DNA from: Primula veris
Lineage: Eukaryota; Streptophyta; Magnoliopsida; Ericales; Primulaceae
Assembly (NCBI GenBank): GCA_963682055.1
Contig: OY821748.1
Coordinates: forward strand, 625,001 to 689,000
Direction: 5' to 3'
DNA: 64,000 bases
Every line of letters begins with the position of its first letter. Positions within the stretch are counted from its first letter, which is position 1. A model generated the notes under the pieces. It saw only the letters and a program-made list of their open reading frames with translations, was not told the origin of the DNA and did not search any database. Below, one piece after another: positions 24,288-36,593 of the stretch. Position numbers and translations under genes: made by a program.

Positions 24288-24614
24288 CTATATATCTCTC
24301 ACTTCGAAGACATTCCGGTTTTTCACCACAATATCGTACATATGCATAGACTTGAACCTGTTGAAGTCTTTCGGAAGAGAGATGAGATGAACGGTGGATC
24401 TCTTATGGAATTGTAGAAGGTCGGGGTCATCGTAGTATCTTTCCCACCCCAATGAAGCAAGTTTCCTTTCTAATATAGCATAAGATGTTATAACCTCGTT
24501 TGTTGGGTTATGAACTAGCATCTTACGCCTTTGGCTCGAGCCTTGGTTAGACTCTGCTGCTGGATTCTCCACCAGCCGCACCACTCCGTTCTTGAACACC
24601 CAAACGCCCGACAT
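24288..24614 (-). CDS. FLOWERING-PROMOTING FACTOR 1-like protein
   Basis: Intronless frame of 108 residues. It opens with [18 protein letters not shown] and carries [45 protein letters not shown] and [17 protein letters not shown], matching FPF1 and its paralogues along the full length. FPF1 family members are small cytosolic/nuclear plant proteins that affect flowering time and growth, in part through gibberellin; the biochemical activity is unknown. The family usually has FNKNGV after MSGVW, and here one Asn is missing. The Ser/Gly-rich loop after ENP is shorter than in FPF1. A TATA box about 97 bp upstream supports the start. Confidence 0.92.
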   Translation of the reverse strand: MSGVWVFKNGVVRLVENPAAESNQGSSQRRKMLVHNPTNEVITSYAILERKLASLGWERYYDDPDLLQFHKRSTVHLISLPKDFNRFKSMHMYDIVVKNRNVFEVRDI

Positions 24615-24708
24615 CGGATCTTAGAGAGGGAAGGAGGTGAAGGAGATAGATAAAGAGAAAGTGTACTTGAGTTGAGTTGGGGATGAGGTCTGAGGGTGTA
24701 GGGAGTTG

Positions 24709-24721
24709 GATATATATAGGG
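24709..24721 (-). promoter_or_regulatory. TATA box of the FPF1-like gene
   Basis: On the minus strand the sequence reads CCTATATATATCC, isolated in an otherwise mixed-sequence stretch and followed by a CT-rich leader (ctctctaagatccg just before the ATG). Its distance to the ATG (about 95 bases) fits a short plant leader. Confidence 0.6.
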
Positions 24722-24729
24722 AAGGAAGG

Positions 24730-25943
24730 TGTCATTATCTATTTATCTTATATAGCTGCCTTTTTGGATATGGCACCATAACATAATAAATAGTACATTG
24801 TAATTACATTCCAATTTCATGGCTAATATTTTCAGATTTTCCCCCCCAATATCTAGGTGTCTTTATACTCTTCTAAGTAAATATGTTAGCTTATTCGAGA
24901 TTGGAAAAAAAAAAAAAAACAAGTTTAGACCTGAAAACCAAGTTAGAATTATTAAGTTTATCAACCACATTACATAAATATAATGGTACCTGAAAGCAAA
25001 TGGACTATATGTTTAGAAAGTAAAACCAAGCACTTAGTCGCTATAACTGACTGAATTAATTTACATGTTTTTTGAACCAAACAAAAAAATAACAAAAAAC
25101 ACACAATTGTGATATTATAAGCAAAATGGTATATGGTTTTATTACCTAATTAATTTGCTCTAGGACTGAGGTTTAATTAATTGACAAAAAGAAAAAAGTA
25201 AAGCAGTACCGTCACAATAACATGCTTGATATCCTATAAGTCGCTATTGAAAGTAATATTCTATATACACTCACATTATGGCATGAAAGTGTAAAATCGA
25301 GTTATCCCCCTTATAAACAGCAGTGGATTGGTCGCCAGTGCGTATTTTGTTTACCGTGAAATATGTATAAATACTTTCTTTTTTTGGCACAAAACTGGTG
25401 TTTATTATTAACTGCATGTATCAATACTAGGGACACGTCCCCAAGTGACATAAATCTGATAACGAATCCGATCAAAACCAATAACTACAACATAAGTTAA
25501 TTATAGTGCCTAAGCCTGCACTTTCAAGGAAAAAGAAGTCGATCCAAGCTTTCACCTTAGCACGTCAAATTAAAGAGAAAATGAACTCTAAAAACCCCCC
25601 CTTTTCTCCTTATAACCGCTCTACTTATATCTCTCCTTATAACACCGGATCAAAATGATCAAAAGAAGGGTTTAAAGACAACCAAAATCTCAATAAAAAT
25701 GGGGCTTAGCTAATAACTTTGGATCAACGACAAAACCTCAAAAAGCTGCTCTATTAAACCACTAAAATTAAAGGGAATCAAATATGTGTATTTATTTGGT
25801 TTATGTTCATGACCAAACAAACAAACGATGATCAGGATTAACAATGTATTTTAAATCGGTAAGCAAAAAGTTAATTTATACATATTGCCCGGAAAAAAAC
25901 AACTTTCTGAAAAGAAGAAGATAAATTTCTACCGTATATTATA
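24730..25943. other. FPF1-like upstream and intergenic DNA
   Basis: No gene. At about 25378-25760 a T-rich start (ttctttttttggcac) followed by less AT-rich sequence resembles the reversed tail of a retroposed sequence, but no TSD or frame was found. Confidence 0.4.
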
Positions 25944-26130
25944 CACTATAAAATAATGTTTGATTTATTGAGAGTCAAAAGCTGTCACAAGCCTGTCGCT
26001 AATTTAAAAAGCTATCACAAATTGACTAAAATGTCACAAAAACGTCACAAAAACAGTCGCTAATAAGCTCGTAACAAAAAATATCGTCACTAATCCCGTC
26101 GTTATTTGGATATATATTTTTTTTATAATA
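25944..26130 (-). mobile_element. CACTA-type MITE, copy 5 (inverted)
   Basis: Starts CACTATAAAATAATG. The other end has decayed to taata in place of tagtg. The flanking triplet ata at 25941-25943 and 26131-26133 is a likely TSD. Confidence 0.78.
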
Positions 26131-26133
26131 ATA

Positions 26134-27018
26134 TATGTATGTTATTAAATTAAATAATGTGTTGGATAGTTGGGTGAGTGTGAAGCTAAGGTAGTGGGAC
26201 CATATGCATGTTGGGAAAATCTTAAGGATACATTCCTAGTTAAAGATGAGACAAACTTAAAATATATTTATTTATTTATGTTTGTTTGTGTGGTGATAAT
26301 AGGATTGAGAGGAATCGATTGGTTTCCAAATTATTAGACCTAAATGAATGTGAGATTCTTATTAAATTTATTCCGTTTTTATTTTTCCAAAGCTATGATA
26401 CTTTTTCTAGATAATAACAAAGCAAGTTGGAAAATTGCTTTACTAGAAGCTATCAAATTTAGTGTAAATCTCTATGATTGCTACTACCGATCATATTCAT
26501 GTATGTTTGAGCTAGCATCATATAAATGAATCGACTTACGTCGGTTAATAAATATTACGTAGTCAAAATGAATTTCTTTTTGGGACAAGTGTCATGACGA
26601 AATTCATCATTTTTTAAGTGTTACTACTAAAAATCTTACATTTAAATTTACAAAATTGGTATATAACATAATCAGTGAGCACTTTAAAATTATACCCTTT
26701 GAAATATGTGGTACGTATCATATGGCTCAATTAGATTCATACATCTCCATTAATCTAATAATAAGATTAACAATAATTATTATTTTTTATTAGCTCTCAG
26801 ATACATACATAATTTACATATGTATAACTAATATGCCATTATGCGTTAGAAATATGGAAATATAATACGTATGCGCATTATAAGATGGACAATAGAAATA
26901 AATTGATAGGATAAAGATTGAAATAATTACAGTGAGATTCTGAAAAGTATATGGAAAAGTGAAGATGCTTGTAATAATTATTATTTTTACAAGCAAATTG
27001 AAGGTTAGCCGTATTATT
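26134..27018. other. Intergenic DNA, no gene seen
   Basis: AT-rich. The two 60-codon frames have no recognisable content. Confidence 0.5.
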
Positions 27019-27021
27019 GCC

Positions 27022-27223
27022 CATTATAAAATAATATTTGATTTAATAAGAGTAAAAAACTGTCACAAATCTGTCACTAATTTAAAAATCTGTCACAAAT
27101 CAGTCGCAAATTAACTAAACTGTCACAAAGCCGTCACAACAACCGTCGTTAATAAACTCGTAACAAAAAATACCGTCACTAATTTTGTCGCGATTTATGT
27201 TTTTTTTTTTTTTTTTTTTAGTG
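27022..27223 (-). mobile_element. CACTA-type MITE, copy 6 (inverted)
   Basis: Starts cattataaaataat (CACTA decayed to CATTA) and ends in a long T run plus TAGTG. A GC-rich TSD, gcc, lies at 27019-27021 and 27224-27226, which is unlikely by chance in this AT-rich DNA. Confidence 0.85.
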
Positions 27224-27226
27224 GCC

Positions 27227-30200
27227 ATTTGTATGTGTGAATAGAGAAGTGTTGAAATTTCAATAGTACACATCATATTCCAATATTCTGATTTTTAGTA
27301 AGTCATCATGTTTTTTGCTTCGTACTACCATCACAATGAACATATATATTCCTTTTGCATCATAGTAATTTATTGGAGATAATATTTATAAAGAAAACGT
27401 TTTATTCCTGTGTAATTTAAGCAATGGAACAAAATTTAATCACCATTCTTACACATATACTTATATATATATATATAAATTACATGATACATATTCTTAT
27501 GTTTTACTATGTGACTACACTTGGCTGTTTTTATGCCAAACTGTTCTTTTCTGCCTAACCACTTTTGACTATTAATTCACATCATTTATTTATGTATATA
27601 TAACACCCATGTGACGATTTTCATAGATGAAAATGTACTTCTAACTTATATCGTGTGTTTTCCCTTCTAAGTATCCACACCACTTAAACAAATTCGCACT
27701 AGCTAATTAATCAAAGGAAATTAAGTATTAATTTCAAGAACATTGAAAAATATATTGAAAAAGGATCTTACAAACTAGACAAAGCTTAAAGCCACGACTA
27801 TAAATGTACTACAACTTGGCAATGGTAGCTCTCTTTATTTATTTATGACAATTGCTTTTTAAATATATATAGCTTTATTCTGCTTAGAGACCACACAATT
27901 GCTTTTTTTTTTTTAATGTCAACTTGTATTAAACGAATGGAGAGTAAACGTTTTTATATGGGTCATGCCCCCATATTAGCCATTCCGTTTAAGAAACGAT
28001 AAACAAAATTACACAAATTCAGTATCGATAAAAATTAGTCTTAAATTTAGGCCTAGAAATGCAATAAAAAGAAGGGAAACTCCTTGTGTTAACACTTGAA
28101 AAATATCACTTTTAAACCCAAAATTGGCTTCGATAATCTACCTCTTACTCCTTATACCCCATATTGGTATGACTCCACAAAAGCATCATGATCAAGGTGA
28201 TCTAAGCAACAAACTTGTTAATACTGGATTTACTCTCCAGGAAAGAGTTTCTTCTACCATATACTATGGAAAGAGAGCAATTAATGGTTAATACTCAAAT
28301 CAAGTTCTTGATAAGAAACTTAATAAGATGAGAGGTTTGCCTAATCATAACATGAATACCTACATTGTCAAGACCCGGAGCTAAATGATAGCATTACTAA
28401 TAGTTATGATGATAGCAATATTTGAACAAGGCTATTACAATTTACAATAGTCAAAATCCTTTGAAAAATACCTCATTAAAAATATAGTAAAACGATAGTA
28501 TCGTCCATAGTCTCCGGGAAACTCATTACCACTTTCGGAAATCATTTTTCTCGTTTCTTGTTTCGTTTCGTGCTTCCGTTTCCTATCCTTACAGCTCACA
28601 CTCGCTGAGCTGGCGGGTTCTTACTTGTTGGAACCGGATTAGATTTTTTCAAATTGCATAAATAATGTAGACCAAAAATAAGGTTATAGTGTTTTGGGGG
28701 GAACCATGCATATCCTCCAAAGCCGACCCGTCACGAGTCTTGTTACAGGTAACAGGTTCAATATTGTGTATAGAAGGACCAACAATAAATATGTTAAAAC
28801 TCATTATAAGTACCAAAAATAAATAAAGATGTTAACGTTAACACTGAAATTACTAAATACCAATCGGGCAATCACATATATAGGCTGGAAAAATGATCAC
28901 ATAACTTCACACAATCGCTCTTGTTTTCTCGCATTTGTTTTGCCTTTGTTCTCAAAAAATCGTCATTCCCATTGTTGCTATTTTTCATCCCTTTTGAACA
29001 ATTTCTTCATAATGTATAATCATTATGACTTAATTATCAGCTGACACTGTTCTTAGGTAGAAAAATATCATCAATTATAGAAAAAGAAAAAAAAATCATT
29101 GTTCTTATTCACTTTCATAAAACTGAATATTGTTTAGTTCTTTTCCCATGGAAAAGGAGACCAGGTGCAAGTTACAAAGACCAAAACAGTAGCTTATTCT
29201 TCTAATGAACCTATCGATAAGTACTATAGTCCGATAATTATCGGCATGCATGTATGGAACCTATTATATCCCCCAACAACACGACTAAAAGTTTTTATCT
29301 CATAATTGTTTGCCTTTATGGCATACAGTACTGTCTTTTTGATAGATCTTTGGTCTCATTTTCCCAACATCATGTTTCTACTTCTTCATGAAATTAAATT
29401 TGTCCGGGATTGTGATGTAGACCTAATTAAATTATTTGCAAGAAAAAAAAAAATGACAGGTGCTTAAATCAATATACATGCATGTACACAGTACTGTTGT
29501 GTTACTTTTAATAATTTTTATAATATAACTTTTGTAATTTTTGTACGTTTAATTTATTGATCTTTTTGTAGTTAAAGAATACTTTTTGCACATTTTAATT
29601 GATTCCATTCGGGTTCACTCAAACTACAAAAACTCTACAAGTCGAACAAATTAAGTCTTTTTTTGGGAAATCTTAAACCAAACCAAAGTAAAAGCTAATC
29701 TAATTGATTCAATATTTGATGGGGTAATTGGTTTCGTTTTTCCTGATTAGGTATATATATGTTTGGTTCTTTTACTCACCCCTAATTAAGAGGCATTAAT
29801 TATTCTATATATAGCATGCATGACTTGATAATAAACAAAAGTATAGTACAATTTATGTTTGGATATTTTTTTAGTAATTAATTATATGAATCATTATTTG
29901 ATCAATTGATCACGTAACCCTAAAATATTAAGAGTCGAGACCTTCTTCTCTCTAATTATGTTATTTTCTCTACTTGTTCGTTCCTATTGACTCAAAATAT
30001 AACTGTTTACTACTTATAAATATCTCAATATCATTTAAGTAAAAGAAGCGGAACAATAAATATTCTGGTATATTCTTAAAACCCTAGGTTTGGTTACAAA
30101 ATGAGATGTACGTAATTGCAAACCACCAAAGGGTAAGAAGAATAGTGAACTCTATTTCTTCAAAGAAGATGGAATTTTAGCGACAATTTATTAAGTAAGT

Positions 30201-32380
30201 TTTAGAACAACCAACCAATTAATTAATCTTATGGTAATGTCAATATAATGAAATCAGCCATTTGGCCCCTCCAATGCAAATGAATATATTCTCCATGTTA
30301 TTATATATACCACATAAAACAATAGTTTATTTGTTATTCTAAAAGTTGATCGAGCACTTAATGAAGGTACGTATATTTAGGCACTTAAGAGAAAGATAAT
30401 TGTAGAGAAACCATAACGAACTTTGCCTCCAAAGTTAGAGTAATGAAGTGAGTGACTACTTTGTTCCAAAGTTAAAATTAAAGCCCCTAAATATAATTGT
30501 TTAATAGCTATATGGAGATTGTTTAGAATATAACTAGCACTAAACATAAAATTATATCAAATTTATATGTATCACTTAATTATATAATATGATATCTTAG
30601 GAATTGATTCACAGAGAATGTTTATAAAGGGCATTAGTAATGGGATTCTATTGTCAACTTCGAAGCTTAATCCCGCCAGTATTTAACTTTTTGAAGGTAG
30701 TTATAATTAGGCTTTTTAGACGTAATTAAATAGGATATTAATTTAGAAACAAATTATATATGGAATCTTCATTTGCCAAGTATATATATTTCCAGTTAAA
30801 TGTAGATTGAATTACATAAATGGTCATCCAGGCCAGTCCTTTAACCCTAATTTCTAATTGTTTCTCATGATTTTAATTAACTAAAACTTCCTTAAATTAT
30901 AAAAAGAACTATAAATAGGGACCTGTTTGTCAGGTTTTCAAAAGTTGGTGGACATTAAATAACTATTGAAGATGTGATTCCGGGATAAAAATAGAATCTC
31001 TTTTGAAAAAATAAGGACCTAAAAAGTAAAATTCTTGCTGATGTATGTGAAATATGTTATCTCTAGTGTGATTGTATTTATTTATTATGTCGTTTAAATA
31101 CCCTATTGATTGCTCTAAAAGTGAAGTATTTAATTTGTAAAAATTTATGTTTAACATTAATCAAAATTACTCCGTACGTGTTCCAAAAATATAAATGAAA
31201 TATTCCCAGAAATTTGCATCCAAAGTAAGAGAAATTAATTAAAGCAGCTGAAACGGAATGTTTTGGTTTATCTACATTTTTTCACGTATTTTTATATTGT
31301 AATAAATTATGTTGGGTACATTAGTATATGAGGTAAAACTAATTACATTTATATGTAGTGTTGATTCTGTGAGAAGATCAAGATTAAGCAAGTTGTAACC
31401 AAATATATATTAAGTCTAGTTAATTAAATTTTAAAAAAGAAAATATTATTTAACCAGGTTCTGTTTTTAAAATATACATATTCCATTTTTTATTATTTAT
31501 TCTGGAACACTCTTAAATTTGTATATTATAAATGATAAAAATAAGTTTGGTGCAAAATTAATAAAAAGAAGTTAGAATTATTCTTGTAATTAATTAAGGC
31601 TATGAAGAATAAAATGTACGTCTTTGATGCATGGAATAAGAATTAAGGCTATTAATATTTGTTAGTGGTTAGTCACTGTTAGCTCATGTTTTCGTCATGA
31701 TGGGTTACAAAAATCGCATCTTAATCATTCTTTTATGCGAAGAGACTGGATCGATATCTACTAAAAAAATAAAAGTATTTTCTCGTGTGAGGTTTTAGTA
31801 AATTTTCTTATTATAAGTAGTTAGTATTATAATTGACATCGATTAGACTATAAGAAAATGTTTATTTAGTATCATAATTTTTTTTCGGTTATGTTGCTAA
31901 AGTGGTTGTGGCTAAATTTTAGCAATAGTTTAGCAACAGACTGAAATATTTTCATGACAGCATAGCCTAGAAGGGGATTACTTCATCTTTCTATGTATTA
32001 AAGTTTCTAATATTGGAAAATGTAGATCAACAAAGGATTCACTTAGGAAATATAGACCAACTTTTAAAAAATGGGTTACAATAAGAGACGCTATTTTCTA
32101 TAAATAAAAATACTTACGTTAAATAAACATCCAAGTTTTTTTTTGTTGGCAATCATCCAAATTCCAAGCTTTGTTGTTATTAGTGAAACAAAATACAAAT
32201 AATTTTATTTTATAAAATTACGACCCCTACTATTATGCCAAAACTAATTAGGCAAGGTTATTTAATTAGATCTTAAATAGGCCTTAACAGGCTTGAATTT
32301 GATTATGGGCCCAATAGTGTTTGAGTTAAGTTAGTCCAAATCCAGTTTTACATTCAAGTTTGATCTATCAAGTATATCTG
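27227..32380. other. 5 kb of intergenic DNA, no gene seen
   Basis: No credible frame. Noted within it are a T-run-led block at 27903-28370 that may be a reversed retroposon tail, and a cgtttc-rich patch with ccatagtctcc at about 28505-28595 that may be a relic of the CATAGTTA hAT family. Frames at 28829-29044 and 30963-31157 lack any domain. Confidence 0.45.
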
Positions 32381-32389
32381 GAAAAAATG

Positions 32390-32529
32390 GGAAGCAGAGT
32401 ACCTGACTCTGAGTCACGGTTACTCTGCTTTTCACAGCCATTTGATCTGCTACAGTTTAAATTTAATAACAGATCCAATGACTGTAGGAATCAGAGTAAC
32501 CCTGACTCAAGAGTCAGGTACTCTGCTTC
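32390..32529. mobile_element. Mutator-type fold-back MITE, copy 3
   Basis: 140 bp and close in sequence to copy 2 (GAAGCAGAGTACCTGACTC arms, gatctgctacagtttaaa centre). Flanking 9-mers gaaaaaatg (32381-32389) and aaaaaaatg (32530-32538) match at 8 of 9. The arms have several mismatches. Confidence 0.82.
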
Positions 32530-32704
32530 AAAAAAATGTCTTAAATCTTAAGAGTTATAGAAATGTACTGCATATATATGTAGTTTTTATACTTTTGATT
32601 GGTTGGTCCCAAAATATTGAAAATTTAAGAACTGGTCTTTTCTGTGATAGACGGACATAAATGCACATTAACAACAAAATTCACATTATAAGTCGAATGG
32701 GGTA

Positions 32705-32888
32705 GCTCATGTAATTTTTTTTACATGAGATTCTCATGTAGAATCTCAGACCTTCATTTCTGAACTAACGTACGGTCCTCATAAATGATAAGTTAAGCAT
32801 CAAATCAAAATAAATACATAAATTTATCAAACATTGAATGATAGGTGTGCGGTTCAGATGAAGTCTCATGTAAAAAAATTACATGAGC
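32705..32888. repeat. MITE-like element with GCTCATGTAA ends
   Basis: The left end reads GCTCATGTAATTTTTTTTAC and the right end is its reverse complement, giving terminal inverted repeats of about 28 bp with internal catgaga repeats. I could not read a TSD, so the class is open. Confidence 0.55.
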
Positions 32889-33323
32889 AATCTCGTTCCT
32901 GACCGAATGTAGCTCTTTTGACCAGACTATATGCTAGTGTTTTTGTAATGATTTGTTTCGATATTGACCGTTAGGTAATGTAATGAAAATTGTCAAGATA
33001 GAAAGATGTATATGTTGATATTCTGCCGCTATAACATATGTTAACCAAATTAGTAATAGAACACAACATATCGTCTTTTGTTATTATTTCATTTAATTTC
33101 TTCTAGTTGTCAAGCTTAAGGCATGTTAAATACCACAAGCTTAAAACCGTCTATTTTATAAAGCTTTAATTATTTTTTCTAGTTTCTAATAACAGTTTTA
33201 TCGTCTCTAATATGGACAATTTTTTGCACAACATAACCTGAAAAAATACCATATCATCACGATTGTTGGGTACCATTTACAATATATATTTATATGAAAA
33301 ATAGCTAGTCACATAGGAACGTA

Positions 33324-33614
33324 CCAACACTCCTTATTCAACAAAACAATACGACGACACATGACTTGCACGAGAACACGATAACCAAATAAGTAAATAG
33401 AAAAATCCAATCTCGCTATTCCAACACTCCTTTATTCAACAAAACAATACGACGATACATGACTTGCACGAGAACACGATAACAAATAAGTAAATAGAAA
33501 AATCCAATCTCGCTATTCCAACACTCCTTTTATTCAACAAAACAATACGACGATACATGACTTGCACGAGAACACGATAACAAATAAGTAAATAGAAAAA
33601 TCCAATCTCCTGAT
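33324..33614. repeat. 97-bp tandem repeat, three units, next to the GST gene
   Basis: Units start with ccaacactcc at 33324, 33421 and 33518 and are nearly identical over 97 bp (shared landmarks: caatacgacga, gacttgcacgagaacacg, atccaatctc). The array ends about 65 bp from the GST stop codon, so it lies in or just beyond the GST 3' UTR. Near identity points to recent expansion. Confidence 0.9.
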
Positions 33615-33678
33615 TCCACCACATTTAAGTAAATAAATATAGTGTCGCGCCGTTGAAATCAGGATATTTCAAGAATTA

Positions 33679-35765
33679 TTAATGGATCATCTTCACGACT
33701 CGTACCCAAGCCTCTCTAGCCAATATCCTCTCAGCCCACTGGTAAACCCTAGGACGTGCCTTGATCGAGGTCTTGAACGGGGTTTGCATTAAAAAATACA
33801 AAATAGAAGTATGGCTCAAATCCGCCGACGTAAATTTATCCCCACCCAAGTACTCTATTCCATTGAGCCTCTCCTCATAAATATCAAGTATTTCGCCAAG
33901 CCTCTCCTGAGCAACTGCCACCTCATCAGTGTCGGGTGAAGCTCCAGTCTCGGGCTTGAAGAGAAACTCGTCGATTATTTTCGAAGCTGGTGGGTTGAAC
34001 TGATGGTCCTCAATATCGATCCATGTGGCGACTATGCCTTGGATTAGTGGGTCTCTGAATATGTGCTCTTGTCCTTTTATCGGATAGGCGAAAGCTATGA
34101 ATCGCATCACTGCCCTTGACTCTGCAACATAACGTAATTTTATCATTTTTATTTATTTATAATGATCATTGTTTAAAGAAGGGACTGAAAATTAAATTTT
34201 GGCGTCGATCGAGATAGAAAATTGATGAAAACTATAAGTGCAACCATCGCTTTCTTATATACTGTGCGCGACATGTACGATTATGTGATGGCAGGTATGA
34301 GGTATCGGTTTTTACAAAACTGTGTTTTTGTAACACGTTACGTTTCAGAGTTTTAATTAATCCTAAATATGATTTGTTACGAAGATTTTTGGAATTTTGT
34401 CTGTTTACATGTTAATTACTCGAAAGGGTAGGAAACTTTGAGAGGACATACCAAATAAATTCAATTCGTCATCTTGAAAAGCTGGTATTTCACCAAATGG
34501 CTGCATTCATAAATATTTCGAAATTAAACAAACATAAAAACAAATCATAAAGTAAAAAAAGCATGCTCAAATATTTCTACAATGACATTATGACATTTTT
34601 GGTAGCTCCCGGGTCTGACGACTTTTGTATCACTATCTCTAAATTCTTTATAACTCAAAAATTCATACCAAAAGTCATACGGTCATCTTTTTAAAAATAT
34701 AAAAAACGCACATCTGCTCTCTAAAAACAAATAATCGCATGCCCTCTCCATACAAAAAATAATATTATCTTATTTAAATGTTTTGACTTTTGATATACTA
34801 TCACCAAACAATTTATATATTGCAAAATAAACTATAGAGAGGCATGGATAAGAAGACTGAAAATTGATGTAAAATTGAAGTGGATTATCAAAGCTCTAAA
34901 AGCGGGTTTATAACCTTATATTTAGAGAAAGTGATGGTGAGACTAATGTGGTTTGTCTATGTAATTAAAATTGCTTGCACCATTTAAAAGCTTAATTAAA
35001 TGAATAATTTGTTGTATTAGCTGATTAAAGTATAGTTGGATGCACTGGTACTTATGCATTATGATGATTCCATAAATGCCAAAAAAATAGTACAGTATAA
35101 TATATTACTCCTTTTTTTTTATATTTCTCAGTCATATGAGGGGTCAGAGAATCTTTTACTGTAAATATGAACTAAAAAACAAAAAGATGTGACTGGTTTT
35201 AAATACGGAATAATTATAAAGTTGAACGGATCTATGTAACAATTGACATTAGCACGAATTTATTTAATGTCATATGTATCAAATATTAAATAATAATTTA
35301 AAATTCAAAATTTTGAAAATTAAGTATTTTTTTTATGTACTATTAATCAATAATTCTCCCTTATTTAATCTCATGCCCCATATGACCTTCTCCGATCGTC
35401 AGGCCTAGGCGATGACCGTTCGTCGTGTTACTTTCCAATAATTGTAGTGTAAGAGACTATAACATGATAACATCCAACATTAGTTTGTTGAAAATAATAG
35501 CAGAAGAAATACAAAAAAAACAATGTCTCCTTAAATTAGTTAATAAGAGATTCCAAGATATATTTTCACCAACAAAGCATAATTAATTAAAGAGGAGATA
35601 AGAGATTACGCTCAAAGCGAGAAAATGATCAGGCAAGTGCTCTTCGGATGCAATATCGACCGGAATAAAGTCGAAGGTGAGGTCATGCTCATATAGAGAT
35701 GCTAACACCCTCAATGTGCCACTGCATTTCAAGCTCCCATATACCTTACGAATACCCATGACCAA
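33679..35765 (-). CDS. Glutathione S-transferase, phi class
   Basis: Three exons on the minus strand, 35610-35765, 34452-34500 and 33679-34121, join in frame (phases 0 and 1) to 215 residues, the usual phi size. The exon layout (52 codons, a 49-nt middle exon, a long third exon) is that of plant GSTF genes. The N-terminal thioredoxin-fold domain includes LRVLASLYEHDLTFDFIPVD, PFGEIPAFQDDELNLF and the ESRAVMRFIA glutathione-binding segment. The all-helical C-terminal domain has the GDKFTSADLSH motif and ends ARPRVYQWAERILAREAW. GSTFs conjugate glutathione to xenobiotics or bind flavonoids and lipid peroxides in the cytosol. The catalytic Ser of the family (as in HPAS of AtGSTF2) aligns with Cys14 in GSLKCSGT, and Ser15 is adjacent. 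The Asn usually before PFG is Ser here. The start could also be the second Met two codons on. Confidence 0.9.
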
Positions 35766-36357
35766 AGAGGAAAAAAGTGATAAAAGAGATAGAAAATGTA
35801 CATGTTTGTGTGATGATAGTATACATATACTACAATAATGTGGGCTAACAACATATAATTAAATTGTGACAAGTTACCACTGGTGTGACCGGTCCCTACT
35901 CACAGAGACTAGACCTAGTCATATAGTCGTGGTAAAGTAGTAACCCAATTTGACAAAATTAATTAATAATAATGCACAGAATATGTAAGTTATGTACCTG
36001 GTGCCATTTATGTTTTAACATAGTATAATAATAATAATAATAATAATAATTTATTTTAGAGATTTATTATAGATTAAAAATCCTAACATTGTACTTGTCC
36101 AAAATTGATTCACATAACTTCACCCATTATAAGAACTACCTTACTCTTTATTCAATCTTATTAATGATAATTAAAAGATTTCACATCTACCATTCAACAA
36201 GACTCGAACTTTACACATTCGATTGATACTGCGGACTATAACCCATAAAAACTTCGTTACTCGTAAAATATACTAACTATTTTAAAGACAGCACTTTCAG
36301 AGCAAATTCGTCTCGATCATCATGCATTTATCAACTACGAAACTCCATATGCTAATA
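35766..36357. other. GST upstream region
   Basis: No gene. An (AAT)n/(ATA)n tract lies at about 36026-36050. This should contain the GST promoter, but no element can be singled out. Confidence 0.4.
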
Positions 36358-36591
36358 GTCTCTCCGTTCTTATTTAATTATCCATTACGAAATTACGTGC
36401 AATTTTAACCGACATAACTTATATCAAAATTATCGAAATGATTTTTTTTAAAATCTAATCATAAAATTTAACATTTGAACTATATTATCAACTTTTGAAA
36501 ATTTTCATTCCGACAATTTTGATACAAGTTCTTGGCACGTTAAAATTGTACGTAGTTTCGTAGTGGACAATTAAATGGGAACGGATTGAGT
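36358..36591. mobile_element. Stowaway-type MITE, copy 1
   Basis: 234 bp. The left end gtctctccgttct and right end ggaacggattgag are decayed forms of the CTCCCTCCGTTCC terminal inverted repeat of plant Tc1/mariner MITEs. It is flanked by TA on both sides. The inner halves (atttaattatccattacgaa, gacaatttaa.. type) are also complementary, so the whole unit can fold back. Confidence 0.8.
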
Positions 36592-36593
36592 AA

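Noticed and set aside
25378..25760. Possible reversed LINE or mRNA retroposon starting with a T run (also 27903-28370)
   Set aside because: No frame, no partner repeat and no TSD could be found by eye.
28505..28595. Third copy of the CATAGTTA hAT family
   Set aside because: Only a left-end-like ccatagtctcc and cgtttc words are present. The right end and TSD are missing, so it was mentioned only as a possible relic.
33324..33614. Three regular repeats resembling a small CRISPR array
   Set aside because: The repeats are directly adjacent with no unique spacers, and the genome is a plant. It is a plain tandem repeat.
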